Virus record (IMG/VR): IMGVR_UViG_3300037493_001326
Span: 1-46,288 of that record
Strand: one strand, 5' to 3'
Origin: a virus
Length of the DNA stretch: 46,288 bases
Under the pieces are notes generated by a model, which was not told the DNA's origin, did not search any database, and was given only the letters and a program-made list of their open reading frames with translations. The position numbers and the translations under genes were made by a program. Position 1 is the stretch's first letter; each line of letters opens with the position of its first letter. Shown here piece after piece: positions 9,602 to 18,657 of the stretch.

Positions 9602-11500
9602 TTATCCTCCGCAATTTACTACGCTTATAACTTGTCCTATCCCGTCTATTAAAATAGATTGATTGCTATCCATTTTATAATAAAGGTACCCCCCATTAAA
9701 GTAATCATTCTTGTAGCCGTCTATGTAAACAAAGTCGTTAACCGCAGGGTACGAGCACACGTTATCGCAGTTCACCCCGTCGAACCAAAATGTTGACATA
9801 CACTCTGTACTGCTACAGGCAGATGTACTATCGCACTCCCCCACAGACGTCATCTGGAACGGACTAAGTGTTGGCGGGTGCTGTACTGTAAAATAAATAG
9901 TTCTATTGTCTGAAGCCCCTATACAGTTGGTTGCCACAAGACCTATAGAGTATGATCCAGGAGTGGTGAAGTTTGTCTGTAATATCCCGTTGTCGTCTAT
10001 AGATAGTCCGTATGGTACGTATACGCCGACTGTTGTATACGTTGCACTTGATGTTATGATCGATGTTATTGACTCATCCTCTACCGGAATCGTTACATTT
10101 TCCCCTACCCCTACAGATAATGTTTTATCACATCCATTTTCATCTGTGTAATCAAATACTCCGCCAGTTCCATTCCCGTTAAATGTGACCATATGCACTG
10201 TAGAGGCAATGGCCCAAGATGTTGGGTTGCGTGAAGCCCTCATTTTAAATGAAGATGCCACACCAAGCTGTATAGGGAATGTAGCTGTTTCTATTACTGG
10301 TATTAAGGTCTCTCCACAAACACAGCTAGTTACCGATACGACTCCGCCATTTGAGTCAATTTTAATAGAAGAATTACTTCCTGATATGTAATAGTATTTA
10401 TTGTTACCGTTAAAAGATGTTGCACCAGAGCTGTTTGTAAATATGTAATCACCAACGGCAGGGTAAGTCCCAGCACCATTGAAATAGTAAGTAGTATCAC
10501 CTCCCCTCCATGGACAAGCAGCAGTCGTAGTATCAAAATAACTGCTTGATATAAGTACGGTATTTAATGTTGCACATACGCCATTGAACTTTACATTACC
10601 TTCAATAGGCCCTTCATTTGTTACAGATAGATATAGCGTGTCTTCGCTTACAGATGTTTTCATAAATGTAAAACTTCCGGTTCCGCCTGATGATACATAG
10701 GCTACCTGACTATTATTGTACACCCCATTTATAATATTGCCTGTATCTGCTGTTGCTATGTTGATGCCGGCTCTGCCTCTAACAGACCCGCTATTAAATT
10801 TCATATTGACATTAACCGGGTAGTACGAACCAATAGCGTTTATCCCTACTAGACCTGCAGAACACGTTACTATATTTCTCATGTCAATGACAATGTAGTA
10901 ATAGGTATTCCTTGAATAAGTGAACGACCCTTGGTAGCGAGACTCTCCGGAATTGTATGTCATAGTTATTGGAGCCGCCCCTGCAGCTATTACTTCCTCT
11001 CCAGATAACAATGGAGTTGCAGATGTCTTCCAGTACACCTTGTTGTTGAACGTAGGCACAAATGGCTTCTCCACACTAGTATATCCTATTGCACTTACAT
11101 ATATACTCACAGTATCCCCTGTTACAGGAATTACCCCTACCTGTGGATTGTTAGATATATCTATAGTCTCTCCGCACCCTGCGTTATTGCTATACATGTC
11201 TTCGTATGGCGTGTCTATAACAAATTTTACTTTTTGCCCAACATCATCACTTAGCCCAAGTATATATATCTTGGCGTCTACATAATTTTCCGCAAACTGG
11301 ACAATTGGGACTGTAGTAACTGTAGCGGATGCATTTGCATATGTAATAGTTATGCTGCCCGAACGCTTGTTCCCTGTTGTGTTTGAAGTACATATTGGTG
11401 CAAGGCTAAAGTTCCCAGATCCAGCCATAGGCAAATTAGTTACCCATGCAGGTCCGGTAGCTGTCCACGTTGTATTTGATGATATATTTATGTATGACAT
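9602..11500 (-). CDS. BACON-domain tail protein
   Basis: The protein has 632 residues. Residues about 3-70 look like a BACON domain: ISSNTTWTATGPAWV, a Gly-Ser turn, then NTTGNKRSGSITITY, followed by a closing strand ending in VQFAEN. BACON is an immunoglobulin-like domain common in Bacteroidota proteins and linked to carbohydrate or mucin binding; crAssphage has a known example. The remainder is Cys-, Ser- and Thr-rich and beta-structured. Two similar segments, DTTYYFNGAGTYPAVGDYIF and a later one around FWFDGVNCDNVCSYPAVNDF, look like an internal duplication that includes a YYIS/YYKM..SI.ID..G.V tail. It lies between the muzzle protein and the 267-residue tail protein. Confidence 0.75.
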   Translation of the reverse strand: MSYINISSNTTWTATGPAWVTNLPMAGSGNFSLAPICTSNTTGNKRSGSITITYANASATVTTVPIVQFAENYVDAKIYILGLSDDVGQKVKFVIDTPYEDMYSNNAGCGETIDISNNPQVGVIPVTGDTVSIYVSAIGYTSVEKPFVPTFNNKVYWKTSATPLLSGEEVIAAGAAPITMTYNSGESRYQGSFTYSRNTYYYIVIDMRNIVTCSAGLVGINAIGSYYPVNVNMKFNSGSVRGRAGINIATADTGNIINGVYNNSQVAYVSSGGTGSFTFMKTSVSEDTLYLSVTNEGPIEGNVKFNGVCATLNTVLISSSYFDTTTAACPWRGGDTTYYFNGAGTYPAVGDYIFTNSSGATSFNGNNKYYYISGSNSSIKIDSNGGVVSVTSCVCGETLIPVIETATFPIQLGVASSFKMRASRNPTSWAIASTVHMVTFNGNGTGGVFDYTDENGCDKTLSVGVGENVTIPVEDESITSIITSSATYTTVGVYVPYGLSIDDNGILQTNFTTPGSYSIGLVATNCIGASDNRTIYFTVQHPPTLSPFQMTSVGECDSTSACSSTECMSTFWFDGVNCDNVCSYPAVNDFVYIDGYKNDYFNGGYLYYKMDSNQSILIDGIGQVISVVNCGG

Positions 11501-11509
11501 AGTATTGTG

Positions 11510-14500
11510 TTATGGGAAAATATTACCGCTTGCTGACATTATTATTGATCCGTCATCACCTAATGGGAATGTTGCTCCTAGGGTATCTAATGGGTCATTT
11601 ACTACTGTGATGCTTGGTAATGATTGTGATTTACTAAATCCTGTTTCTGAAAGTATGTATCTCTTGTAGTACGGATCAAATACGCCAATCTTCAATGTGT
11701 CAGGCTGTGATTTAAAGCTAGTGTTAAAGAATGCTTTCATTCCATTGCTAGATATCTCAAACAATCCGTCATTGCCAAGGCGAAGCACTGCACCTCTCTG
11801 GCTATCTGTGAAGAACATATTATCGTCCCATTGTGCGAATGACTCAGGGTTATTGCTGATTCCAAACTCCCCCTGATATGCAATCTGTGTGCCCAATACC
11901 TCTGGGATACTTGCTACTTGACCGCCACCCGTTGAGTCGCTAAGAAGGTTCTTGCCAAAGAGCACCTTTGATACCTTGTCTTGTTGTAAGACAACAAGGT
12001 CAGTGTTTCTTGATTTTATCTTTTGTACAGACCCGAATGACTTATCCAAGTATTTAAAGTTACCAAGGGATATATTAAACTGGTTAAGATTATTTACGTT
12101 TGAGTCTTGCTTGTAGACACCGCTATATGTAAGCCCCTCTGAAACGATCTGTTCTCCATAGTCTTCTATTGGAACGGATACCCTAGGCGACCATTCCATT
12201 GTTGGAGCATTAAATTCGTCTTTTATTCTATCCGACTCAACCCCATTAGGGAATGCCCAACAGTTAAAGCTATTGTTAAAAGCAGAAAAATTATCTTGCC
12301 TTAAACTTACTATAGCTGGCAACATATTAGTTTGATTTTGAACGGTACCTGAAGCCAACAAGTTGCCTTCATGTTTTTTCCTACCGAAAGCATCTTCGTA
12401 TATGCTTAAATTTTCTGTGCATTCGTGAAACACAGAGTTATTTGATATTTTAGGTACAGTTTCCAAGCATAAAAAATTTTTTTGATATGTTATAGAAAAC
12501 CCGCCATAATTACCAGTCATACCGGCCGGCAACTCAAAAGTCATATACGAATAATAATTTGAACCAAGGGTTAAATTAGTTGACACTAACATAAATATAG
12601 TAGCAGATGCAATAGTTGATAAGTTACCGACAGTATTTGGCAGTATTTGATCTGTACTCCAATTCGTAGATGGGATCTGCGTATTCGTTATGCCAGTTCC
12701 GTATCTAAAAAACACATTACTATACCCAGTATTATTATTACCATTTGTTTGAGCATACGTACTATATGCCCCGCTTTCCCAAAACCATTCCTGCATATCT
12801 ACATATTGCGTTGGAGCTATATATGTCATATATGGAGATGTAAATATAGGCGGGTTAAGATTTGATAACCCTAAGCTGCCCTCTTTTAACTGACTAAAAT
12901 ATATTTCAGCCCCTGGGTATATTGTAGATGGGTTGTTGGACGGGATTACTATAGATAATTTACTAATAAAATTACCTGCTATTGTTTTAGCTGATGATGT
13001 TTTGCTATATAAATTTAATCTCCAAGAATCTCCAGATGTCATTGCCAAAGATGGCGATATAATAACATTCCCATATAAAGGGCCTATTGGAGTAGATGTA
13101 TATGTGGTTAGATATATAGGAACAGGTATAGATGCATTTGTAATTGGCTGTCTAAATGGGACAGGAGTGGGGTTTATGTTTTGCGATGAATTAAAATCTC
13201 TATAATTTAAACAATGCTGCCCAAGTGAATTTATACCTGCATACGACATAAATATTCTTCTATCTTTAGGCACGTTGATTAACATATTGTAAGTTATATC
13301 AAATGTTTTAAAAGACAGGCCTGAATACGGGTAAAATATAATTGGCGAATAGTCAACTGGGTTTGATGGAATTGCATTCCATGATGGGACGTTTGATATA
13401 TTTGACGACATTCCAAGTATGTCTATAGGAGAAAACGTATTAACAGGGGCTATTGCATTTGTAGTTAAATACGATATTTTTATATAAAGCCCTTCTGGCT
13501 CAGGAGTACCTGGCCCTACAACAACTATATCAATAACTTTGTATTGCTTATCTGAATAGGTTATCCCTTCATACGTAGATTTTATTACTACAAAATCTCC
13601 TATACTTACTTTATCCTTATCTGCAGGACTTAGTCTATAAAACGAATACGGCCCCTTTGGGATAACAGACAAAGGGAAAATATTGTAATACTCTCCTGCA
13701 CTTTGTTTTATTGCCAGCCTATATTTAGTAGCCCAATATGGCGGTGTATGGAATATACTTAACTCTACATAATTTTTTAATTTTGGATTGCCATTAGCCC
13801 CCGGCATATTTAAAACTGAATTATTTATTCTGCAGGTATTTGTAGGGCATGTTATTATCGTAGACATCCTGCCATAATTGTCAAGATAAATTAACCCAAA
13901 TTCATAATCTCGATTTGTTTTTAACGAAGGCTCTACCTGGTTAATTAATATTTCTTGTTGTTTTTTTTGTATTGTAAAATTTGGGATAACAGCTGCGTTA
14001 TTAGTAGTTATCATATTATAATACTGAGTATAATTACCATAAATTAGCCGGCTACCTATAATATCTTGCCCAAGGGCCCTGGTAGGCACGTTGTCAAATA
14101 ATCTAGTTAATTGTGATGACGGTAAAGAAGAATATGTTTTAGTGTTATCAAATTTTTTATATGTCCATAAAGAGTTATCAGGTATAATTGACGTGCTTAT
14201 AATTGGCTTTGCTTTGTTTATTGTTTCTATTATATAAACATTAGGCTGAGACGAATCTTTAAATAAAAACTGAATGTCTGTTACCTGCCTATCACCTGTA
14301 GCTACAGTTATAAAAACAGAGCTTATTGTATTTAACATACCCGCATTATATCCAGTATAGGCGTTATATGAAAAGACAGATGGTTTAAAGGCCACCTTGC
14401 TAAATGGGGCTATTGAGCTCCATCTCCCATCTGTGTATTTATACCTATATGAAAAATAAATAAATTTTTCGCTTATGTAATTCCCTTCTACACCTATACC

Positions 14501-15148
14501 TGTTAACTCAACAGTCGGTGCTGTTAATGGGGGTTTGACAATTACGTTTATATCATCTTGATTCCACGCAAAGTTAACAGCAGGCGTTGTCCAAGTTTTA
14601 AACGTGTTGACGTTTATCATCCTTGGAGGGTTCAGATTGTCCGTCCACATTAAGAACCCGTTGAAGTAATTCATCCCCGTGACAGGGTAGTTTATGTTAA
14701 AGTTGAAGTACTTGCCACTGCCAGTAGCCGTAGGCTTAACCGCTCTAGCGATATACGAAATAGCACCTGCAGTTCCTGCAGCTCCTCCCGTAGGAGTAAC
14801 ATTAGGCGTGTCTAGGTACTCTACTATCAAGTCCTCGTATGTTGACGTAATTAGCCAGTAAATAGAGTTTGACTGGGGGTTTATGCAGGCCCCTATACAT
14901 CTAGGGGCAACGAGTGCCCCTCCAGAGATGTTTGTAACATTAAGCGACCCGCCAGCCCCATTCACTGGCTGTTTATTGCCCAAAGAATTTCTTAGGGTGC
15001 CTGAGTCTCCATATGCTAAATTGCTAGACTCGTTTTCAGAGTTAATAACCTCTATGTTAAGTGCCTTAAAATACTGACCCTTAGGCAAAAGCCTTTGATC
15101 AATATCCATATTCATCTTCCCACCTAAAAACGTATTGGTTATCTTCAT
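11510..15148 (-). CDS. Tail muzzle / tubular protein B-like (T7 gp12-type)
   Basis: The protein has 1212 residues. The N-terminus MKITNTFLGGKMNMDIDQRL followed by LPKGQYFKALNIEV fits the xTNTFxGGMNxDxDxxLLPxGxYxxAxN pattern that I associate with muzzle (T7 gp12 / P22 gp10-like) proteins of crAss-like phages. Near the C-terminus GEFGISNNPESFA, then FFTDSQRGAVLRLGNDGLFE and ISSNGM are further family-like marks, followed by DPYYKRYILSE. Such proteins form the distal tail tube closing the DNA channel. Its ATG overlaps the stop of the upstream ring-protein gene as TAATG, so the two are translationally coupled. The protein ends earlier than single-chain homologues would, with its expected C-terminal modules in the next genes. 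Confidence 0.8.
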   Translation of the reverse strand: MKITNTFLGGKMNMDIDQRLLPKGQYFKALNIEVINSENESSNLAYGDSGTLRNSLGNKQPVNGAGGSLNVTNISGGALVAPRCIGACINPQSNSIYWLITSTYEDLIVEYLDTPNVTPTGGAAGTAGAISYIARAVKPTATGSGKYFNFNINYPVTGMNYFNGFLMWTDNLNPPRMINVNTFKTWTTPAVNFAWNQDDINVIVKPPLTAPTVELTGIGVEGNYISEKFIYFSYRYKYTDGRWSSIAPFSKVAFKPSVFSYNAYTGYNAGMLNTISSVFITVATGDRQVTDIQFLFKDSSQPNVYIIETINKAKPIISTSIIPDNSLWTYKKFDNTKTYSSLPSSQLTRLFDNVPTRALGQDIIGSRLIYGNYTQYYNMITTNNAAVIPNFTIQKKQQEILINQVEPSLKTNRDYEFGLIYLDNYGRMSTIITCPTNTCRINNSVLNMPGANGNPKLKNYVELSIFHTPPYWATKYRLAIKQSAGEYYNIFPLSVIPKGPYSFYRLSPADKDKVSIGDFVVIKSTYEGITYSDKQYKVIDIVVVGPGTPEPEGLYIKISYLTTNAIAPVNTFSPIDILGMSSNISNVPSWNAIPSNPVDYSPIIFYPYSGLSFKTFDITYNMLINVPKDRRIFMSYAGINSLGQHCLNYRDFNSSQNINPTPVPFRQPITNASIPVPIYLTTYTSTPIGPLYGNVIISPSLAMTSGDSWRLNLYSKTSSAKTIAGNFISKLSIVIPSNNPSTIYPGAEIYFSQLKEGSLGLSNLNPPIFTSPYMTYIAPTQYVDMQEWFWESGAYSTYAQTNGNNNTGYSNVFFRYGTGITNTQIPSTNWSTDQILPNTVGNLSTIASATIFMLVSTNLTLGSNYYSYMTFELPAGMTGNYGGFSITYQKNFLCLETVPKISNNSVFHECTENLSIYEDAFGRKKHEGNLLASGTVQNQTNMLPAIVSLRQDNFSAFNNSFNCWAFPNGVESDRIKDEFNAPTMEWSPRVSVPIEDYGEQIVSEGLTYSGVYKQDSNVNNLNQFNISLGNFKYLDKSFGSVQKIKSRNTDLVVLQQDKVSKVLFGKNLLSDSTGGGQVASIPEVLGTQIAYQGEFGISNNPESFAQWDDNMFFTDSQRGAVLRLGNDGLFEISSNGMKAFFNTSFKSQPDTLKIGVFDPYYKRYILSETGFSKSQSLPSITVVNDPLDTLGATFPLGDDGSIIMSASGNIFP

Positions 15149-16020
15149 TATTTAATCCATTTATCTTGACCTCTTAGTGTCATTAACAATCTAGCCGAAT
15201 GAATATTACTGAGCCTTATTTTGGCGTTTCTCAATGCGGACATTTTATCTTTTTTTGCTCGTGAAATAGCGTACTCTTGAACATTTGATTTGGCACTTAT
15301 TAAGGCCCATTTTATGTAAGCGTAGATATATTCTTCTGCCAGCTTGTTGATCATAATATTGCTATCGTCAAAACTAAGCCCATCTGATATATACTCAATT
15401 ACTATACTGCTTCCTGACAGCGATGAATTAAAATTCATTACCCCTGCAGACTTGTCCACACGGAATGTTCCATTATTATTAGCCTCCTCTGTGTTAAGCC
15501 CGTATCTTACCCAATTCTGAGGGAAGTACCACTGATCGTTTATGAACCACCCCCAGTAATTGTACGGAGACCATTGTAGAGGCATTCCGTTTAAAGCATT
15601 TTGTGTAAGTAGCCCTTCAACATTTAATGAATTACCAAGATAATCGTATACAATGTCCCCATTAAAATCAGCTAGCAATGATTCGCTTCTATTAGCTCTA
15701 GGAGATTCGAATATTTGCATTAGAACCCCAGAGACATTTTTGCTAACCTTAACGTAATTAACGTAATTTGACGGTAGCACCAATTTTAAGCTATCAGTTA
15801 AAGTTGACTCCATTGTAAGTATCTCTCTTGAGGCGTCATAATTAAGCTCTTGGATACCTCTCTTTGCATGGAAGATGACGTTATACCTATTCGTATTGTA
15901 TGAGGCCTGCATCTCGTCGCCTACATACATCAACATAAAATTATTGACGATGTCTGCTAGAGATACATATTGGTAGCTTCCGAAGTTAGTGCTATTGCTG
16001 TAATATTGTTGATCTGTCAA
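15148..16020 (-). CDS. Head-tail ring / adaptor protein (tail tubular A-like)
   Basis: The protein has 290 residues. It includes YVSLADIVNNFMLMYVGDEM near the N-terminus, FHAKRGIQELNYDASREI, a beta-rich middle with aromatic patches (QWSPYNYWGWF, DQWYFPQNW), and a helical C-terminus (INKLAEEYIYAYIKWALISA, then ARKDKMSALRNAKIRL). A compact N-terminal helical bundle, a beta domain and a C-terminal helix are typical of podovirus ring proteins such as T7 gp11. It is immediately upstream of the muzzle gene (TAATG overlap) and downstream of another ring-type gene, as in crAss-like tails. Confidence 0.65.
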   Translation of the reverse strand: MTDQQYYSNSTNFGSYQYVSLADIVNNFMLMYVGDEMQASYNTNRYNVIFHAKRGIQELNYDASREILTMESTLTDSLKLVLPSNYVNYVKVSKNVSGVLMQIFESPRANRSESLLADFNGDIVYDYLGNSLNVEGLLTQNALNGMPLQWSPYNYWGWFINDQWYFPQNWVRYGLNTEEANNNGTFRVDKSAGVMNFNSSLSGSSIVIEYISDGLSFDDSNIMINKLAEEYIYAYIKWALISAKSNVQEYAISRAKKDKMSALRNAKIRLSNIHSARLLMTLRGQDKWIK

Positions 16021-16022
16021 TG

Positions 16023-16979
16023 TTATTGTTTTTCAGTTTGATGTGTAATCTGCTCTTGTTGAGCTGCGTATGTGACAACCTCTTGCTCACGTATTTGTAC
16101 CCCACAATATTGTAATATCTTTAAAACTAACTTAACATACTCAGTTTCAGCTACCTCAAAGTCTTGATACAATGTAGAACTAAAATCAAAAACGGGTTGC
16201 CCATTTGAAATTAAAGTATAAGTCCAATTTGGGATTTTTGGGTATCTGATATAAAATAATTCAAGATCGTCTTGTATTGAAGAAGGGTATAACTCAATAG
16301 AATTTCCGTGCATTACATATGATGGGTATGTCTCTGTAGGTGCCGTTAAATTCGAGTTTAAAAGATAATATAGCTTCTGTTGAGATACAGGCTGCACCTC
16401 TTTGCCATTTAAATATACTGCATTTAGAAGAAACCAATCAGCAGGAAGGTCATATGACTGGCCTGCGTTACCTGTATTATCCGCCATTGCTGTTACTACA
16501 TTTGGATATCCAGAACCAGGAGATACAATAACCGTATTTATTACATTCCCTAATGCATCGGTTGAGTATAATATAGTTGCAGCCGTTGTAGGGGGCGTTG
16601 ATGATATTATAACCAATGGCGAAGCAATTAGAGTCGGATCATACCCTGCACCAGGTGAAAGTATGTCGACATTTAAAATAGCCCCGGTTGTAGGGTGTAC
16701 GGTAACAGCAAATTTTGCAGGAGAAAATGCTTTAGCACAAATTGTATTAGATGTGAAATAATCGATAGCCTGCTCCATCTGCTTTACTATGTCTGCATAG
16801 CCAGAGTTTACTCGACCCAGCTTCATCTTGTTCTTGTAGTCGTTGTACCTTCCAAAATACTCTTGGAATATCTCATTTTGAGCCATGTCGGCGTACTTAT
16901 TGAACTCGTCTGGGGTGATGTACCCATTGTTGTCTTTACTCAAGACATACATTACAGTTTGTCTAACCTTGTCAATCAT
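16023..16979 (-). CDS. Head-tail connector / ring protein with GSGY insertion
   Basis: The protein has 318 residues from ATG 16979, chosen because a TACCTTTG box ends exactly 4 nt before it; a longer reading would run into the box and terminator. Residues 1-70 are helical (IDKVRQTVMYVLSKDNNGYI, then EFNKYADMAQNEIFQEYFGR), a pattern common in connector proteins of Bacteroidota phages. Between about 85 and 165 lies a beta-repeat insertion with SPGAGYDPT and SPGSGYPNV. The conserved part resumes with YDLPADWFLLNAVYLNGKEV and ends in a helical region (FEVAETEYVKLVLKILQYCG). It probably sits in the neck between portal and tail. Confidence 0.65.
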   Translation of the reverse strand: MIDKVRQTVMYVLSKDNNGYITPDEFNKYADMAQNEIFQEYFGRYNDYKNKMKLGRVNSGYADIVKQMEQAIDYFTSNTICAKAFSPAKFAVTVHPTTGAILNVDILSPGAGYDPTLIASPLVIISSTPPTTAATILYSTDALGNVINTVIVSPGSGYPNVVTAMADNTGNAGQSYDLPADWFLLNAVYLNGKEVQPVSQQKLYYLLNSNLTAPTETYPSYVMHGNSIELYPSSIQDDLELFYIRYPKIPNWTYTLISNGQPVFDFSSTLYQDFEVAETEYVKLVLKILQYCGVQIREQEVVTYAAQQEQITHQTEKQ

Positions 16980-16983
16980 ATCG

Positions 16984-16991
16984 CAAAGGTA
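16984..16991 (-). promoter_or_regulatory. TAnnTTTG box of the connector gene
   Basis: On the minus strand this reads TACCTTTG, then CGAT, then ATG at 16979. It lies directly after the terminator of the upstream gene, so the connector gene appears to start a new transcript here. No -33 TTG is visible because the upstream bases are the terminator T-run. Confidence 0.55.
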
Positions 16992-16992
16992 C

Positions 16993-17020
16993 AAAAAAAA
17001 GCCCACCCGTTAAGGTGAGC
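16993..17020 (-). terminator. Intrinsic terminator after the repeat-bearing head protein gene
   Basis: On the minus strand GCTCACC, loop TTAACG, GGTGGGC form a 7-bp stem (one T-G wobble) followed by eight T. It lies 25 bases after the stop of the 414-residue protein and directly before the next promoter box. Confidence 0.75.
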
Positions 17021-17044
17021 TCTGATTCGTTATGACTGGTTAGA

Positions 17045-18289
17045 TTAAGACATAAATACAGACGATATTAAGTTCGGGAACCAAACACCGTTGTATGATA
17101 ATGATAGACCGTATGTACCTAAACTTCCTGCGTATCTTTTTTCTGCCATCTTATCAAATGATTCCATTATTGAAAAATGAGTAGAATATGAAGAATCCGG
17201 AGATACAGAGTTGATATTAATATTGGTTACATCCCCATTCGTATTCAGATATTTTATCTGAGTAGCGTATGTATTTACTGGCTGAACTGTCAAAATATTA
17301 TCAACATTAATTACATACTTAGATCCTATGTTGCATATAAGCAACACGGATAAACCCCCATCTCCGCCTGATAGCGTTTCAGAAGTGATGCCTGATGGGG
17401 CAGATGTAGATGATCCAGCAGATGTTACTACGTATGTATTTTGTCCGTAGTATATTCGTGAATACTGAGGATACGTTACATTCGGCACCCAAGGCATCCC
17501 TGGGCTGTAGTAAGATGCAATAAATTTAAGAGCCACTGTACCGTTAGTTACGCTTCCTGACGTATGAGTAGGAGCGGTAGTTGCATCCGTAGTCCCGGTT
17601 CCTGTAGCCCCATATATATTACCTCCCCAATAAACAATATTATTTGCAACAAGAGCTCTAGATGCTGTCCATTGAGTCCCGCTAACTGTAGCTTTCCCTA
17701 TATAACTTACAACTAAAGCTCCCCCTGCTAATGCCCCACTAGAACCTGATGTATTAGTCGGGGCCGTAGTAGACGAACCAGTAGTTGTTACTAAATACAT
17801 ATTACCTGCATGTGTAATAATTGTATTTGCGTTGTACGAAGTACCAGTAACCCAAGCCGTAGATGCCGAAACATAACTTACAACTAAAGTACCCCCAGTT
17901 AAGGCCCCACTAGAACCTGATACATTAGTCGGGGCATCTGTAGATGAACCAGCTGTAGTAACATAATATGTGTTGCCACCGTTTGTTATAAACTGACCAA
18001 TTGTAAATGACGTTCCTGAAGCCCAAGCTGTAGTAGCAGCTGTATTTAGCTTGCCTAAACATACTAAATTGCTAGTCGTACCATACGTAAATGTAGTGTT
18101 AGGGGTTGTAGTAGTAGGCAGAGCCGTTCCACTAGCTGCAAATGTCCCTGACACTATTACGGCGTTAGCATATGTTGACCCTGATATATTAGTATATACA
18201 ATAGAGCCTACTGGGAATGTTGCGGTACCATCACCGTATGTTATGTGCGAACCTATCATTGATGTAGGTATTGAAAGTATTTTACTCAT
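17045..18289 (-). CDS. Head auxiliary/decoration protein with four carbohydrate-module-like repeats
   Basis: The protein has 414 residues, very rich in Gly, Ser and Thr. The middle (about 85-310) holds four tandem copies of a roughly 50-residue unit of form W..GT.Y...N.I...GN.Y.VTT.GSS...APT..SG.....G...L.Y, resembling small carbohydrate-binding modules. The C-terminal 85 residues match the neighbouring 110-residue protein: DNIL.VQP against DNITNMQP, and DSSYSTHFSIMES against DSSYGTHYAIMQA. It is therefore probably a virion head auxiliary protein, with repeats inserted for surface display. It lies between the capsid gene and the neck genes and ends at a strong terminator. Confidence 0.65.
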   Translation of the reverse strand: MSKILSIPTSMIGSHITYGDGTATFPVGSIVYTNISGSTYANAVIVSGTFAASGTALPTTTTPNTTFTYGTTSNLVCLGKLNTAATTAWASGTSFTIGQFITNGGNTYYVTTAGSSTDAPTNVSGSSGALTGGTLVVSYVSASTAWVTGTSYNANTIITHAGNMYLVTTTGSSTTAPTNTSGSSGALAGGALVVSYIGKATVSGTQWTASRALVANNIVYWGGNIYGATGTGTTDATTAPTHTSGSVTNGTVALKFIASYYSPGMPWVPNVTYPQYSRIYYGQNTYVVTSAGSSTSAPSGITSETLSGGDGGLSVLLICNIGSKYVINVDNILTVQPVNTYATQIKYLNTNGDVTNININSVSPDSSYSTHFSIMESFDKMAEKRYAGSLGTYGLSLSYNGVWFPNLISSVFMS

Positions 18290-18300
18290 ATTTTTTTTTA

Positions 18301-18633
18301 TTAAGCGTAAGCAATTGTTGTTATTACATTAGCAGTTGATGCACCTGATGCTACAGGTAGTGTAGGCATTACATACACACCGCCTGGCATAGCTGCAGAA
18401 ACCATTGAATCGCTAACCGCTTGCATTATGGCGTAATGTGTGCCATATGATGAGTCAGCAGCAAATGTTATAGTTAATTTAGACGCAGATGTCCCAGCTA
18501 TGTAATATATAAGCAATGTAGACGTGCTACCTGGCTGCATATTCGTAATGTTATCCAAACCTACCAAGCATTTGCCTGGAGCCGTTGTAGAATATGGTGA
18601 TGCTGTTAAAGCAAATTGAAGGAATTTTTTCAT
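18301..18633 (-). CDS. Small head auxiliary protein, paralogue of the preceding repeat protein core
   Basis: The protein has 110 residues. Its core LVGLDNITNMQPGSTSTLLI, then ADSSYGTHYAIMQAVSD, aligns with the C-terminus of the 414-residue protein encoded just downstream. The N-terminus MKKFLQFALTA is mildly hydrophobic but I do not think it is a signal peptide. A TAACTTTG box lies 14 bases upstream of the ATG, so it heads a transcript that also includes the repeat protein. Function is inferred from position beside the capsid gene and from paralogy. Confidence 0.65.
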   Translation of the reverse strand: MKKFLQFALTASPYSTTAPGKCLVGLDNITNMQPGSTSTLLIYYIAGTSASKLTITFAADSSYGTHYAIMQAVSDSMVSAAMPGGVYVMPTLPVASGASTANVITTIAYA

Positions 18634-18647
18634 TTTTTTTATTTTTA

Positions 18648-18655
18648 CAAAGTTA
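18648..18655 (-). promoter_or_regulatory. TAnnTTTG promoter box
   Basis: On the minus strand this reads TAACTTTG, with an A-rich 14-nt leader to the ATG at 18633. It lies three bases beyond the stop of the upstream gene. Confidence 0.5.
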
Positions 18656-18657
18656 TG

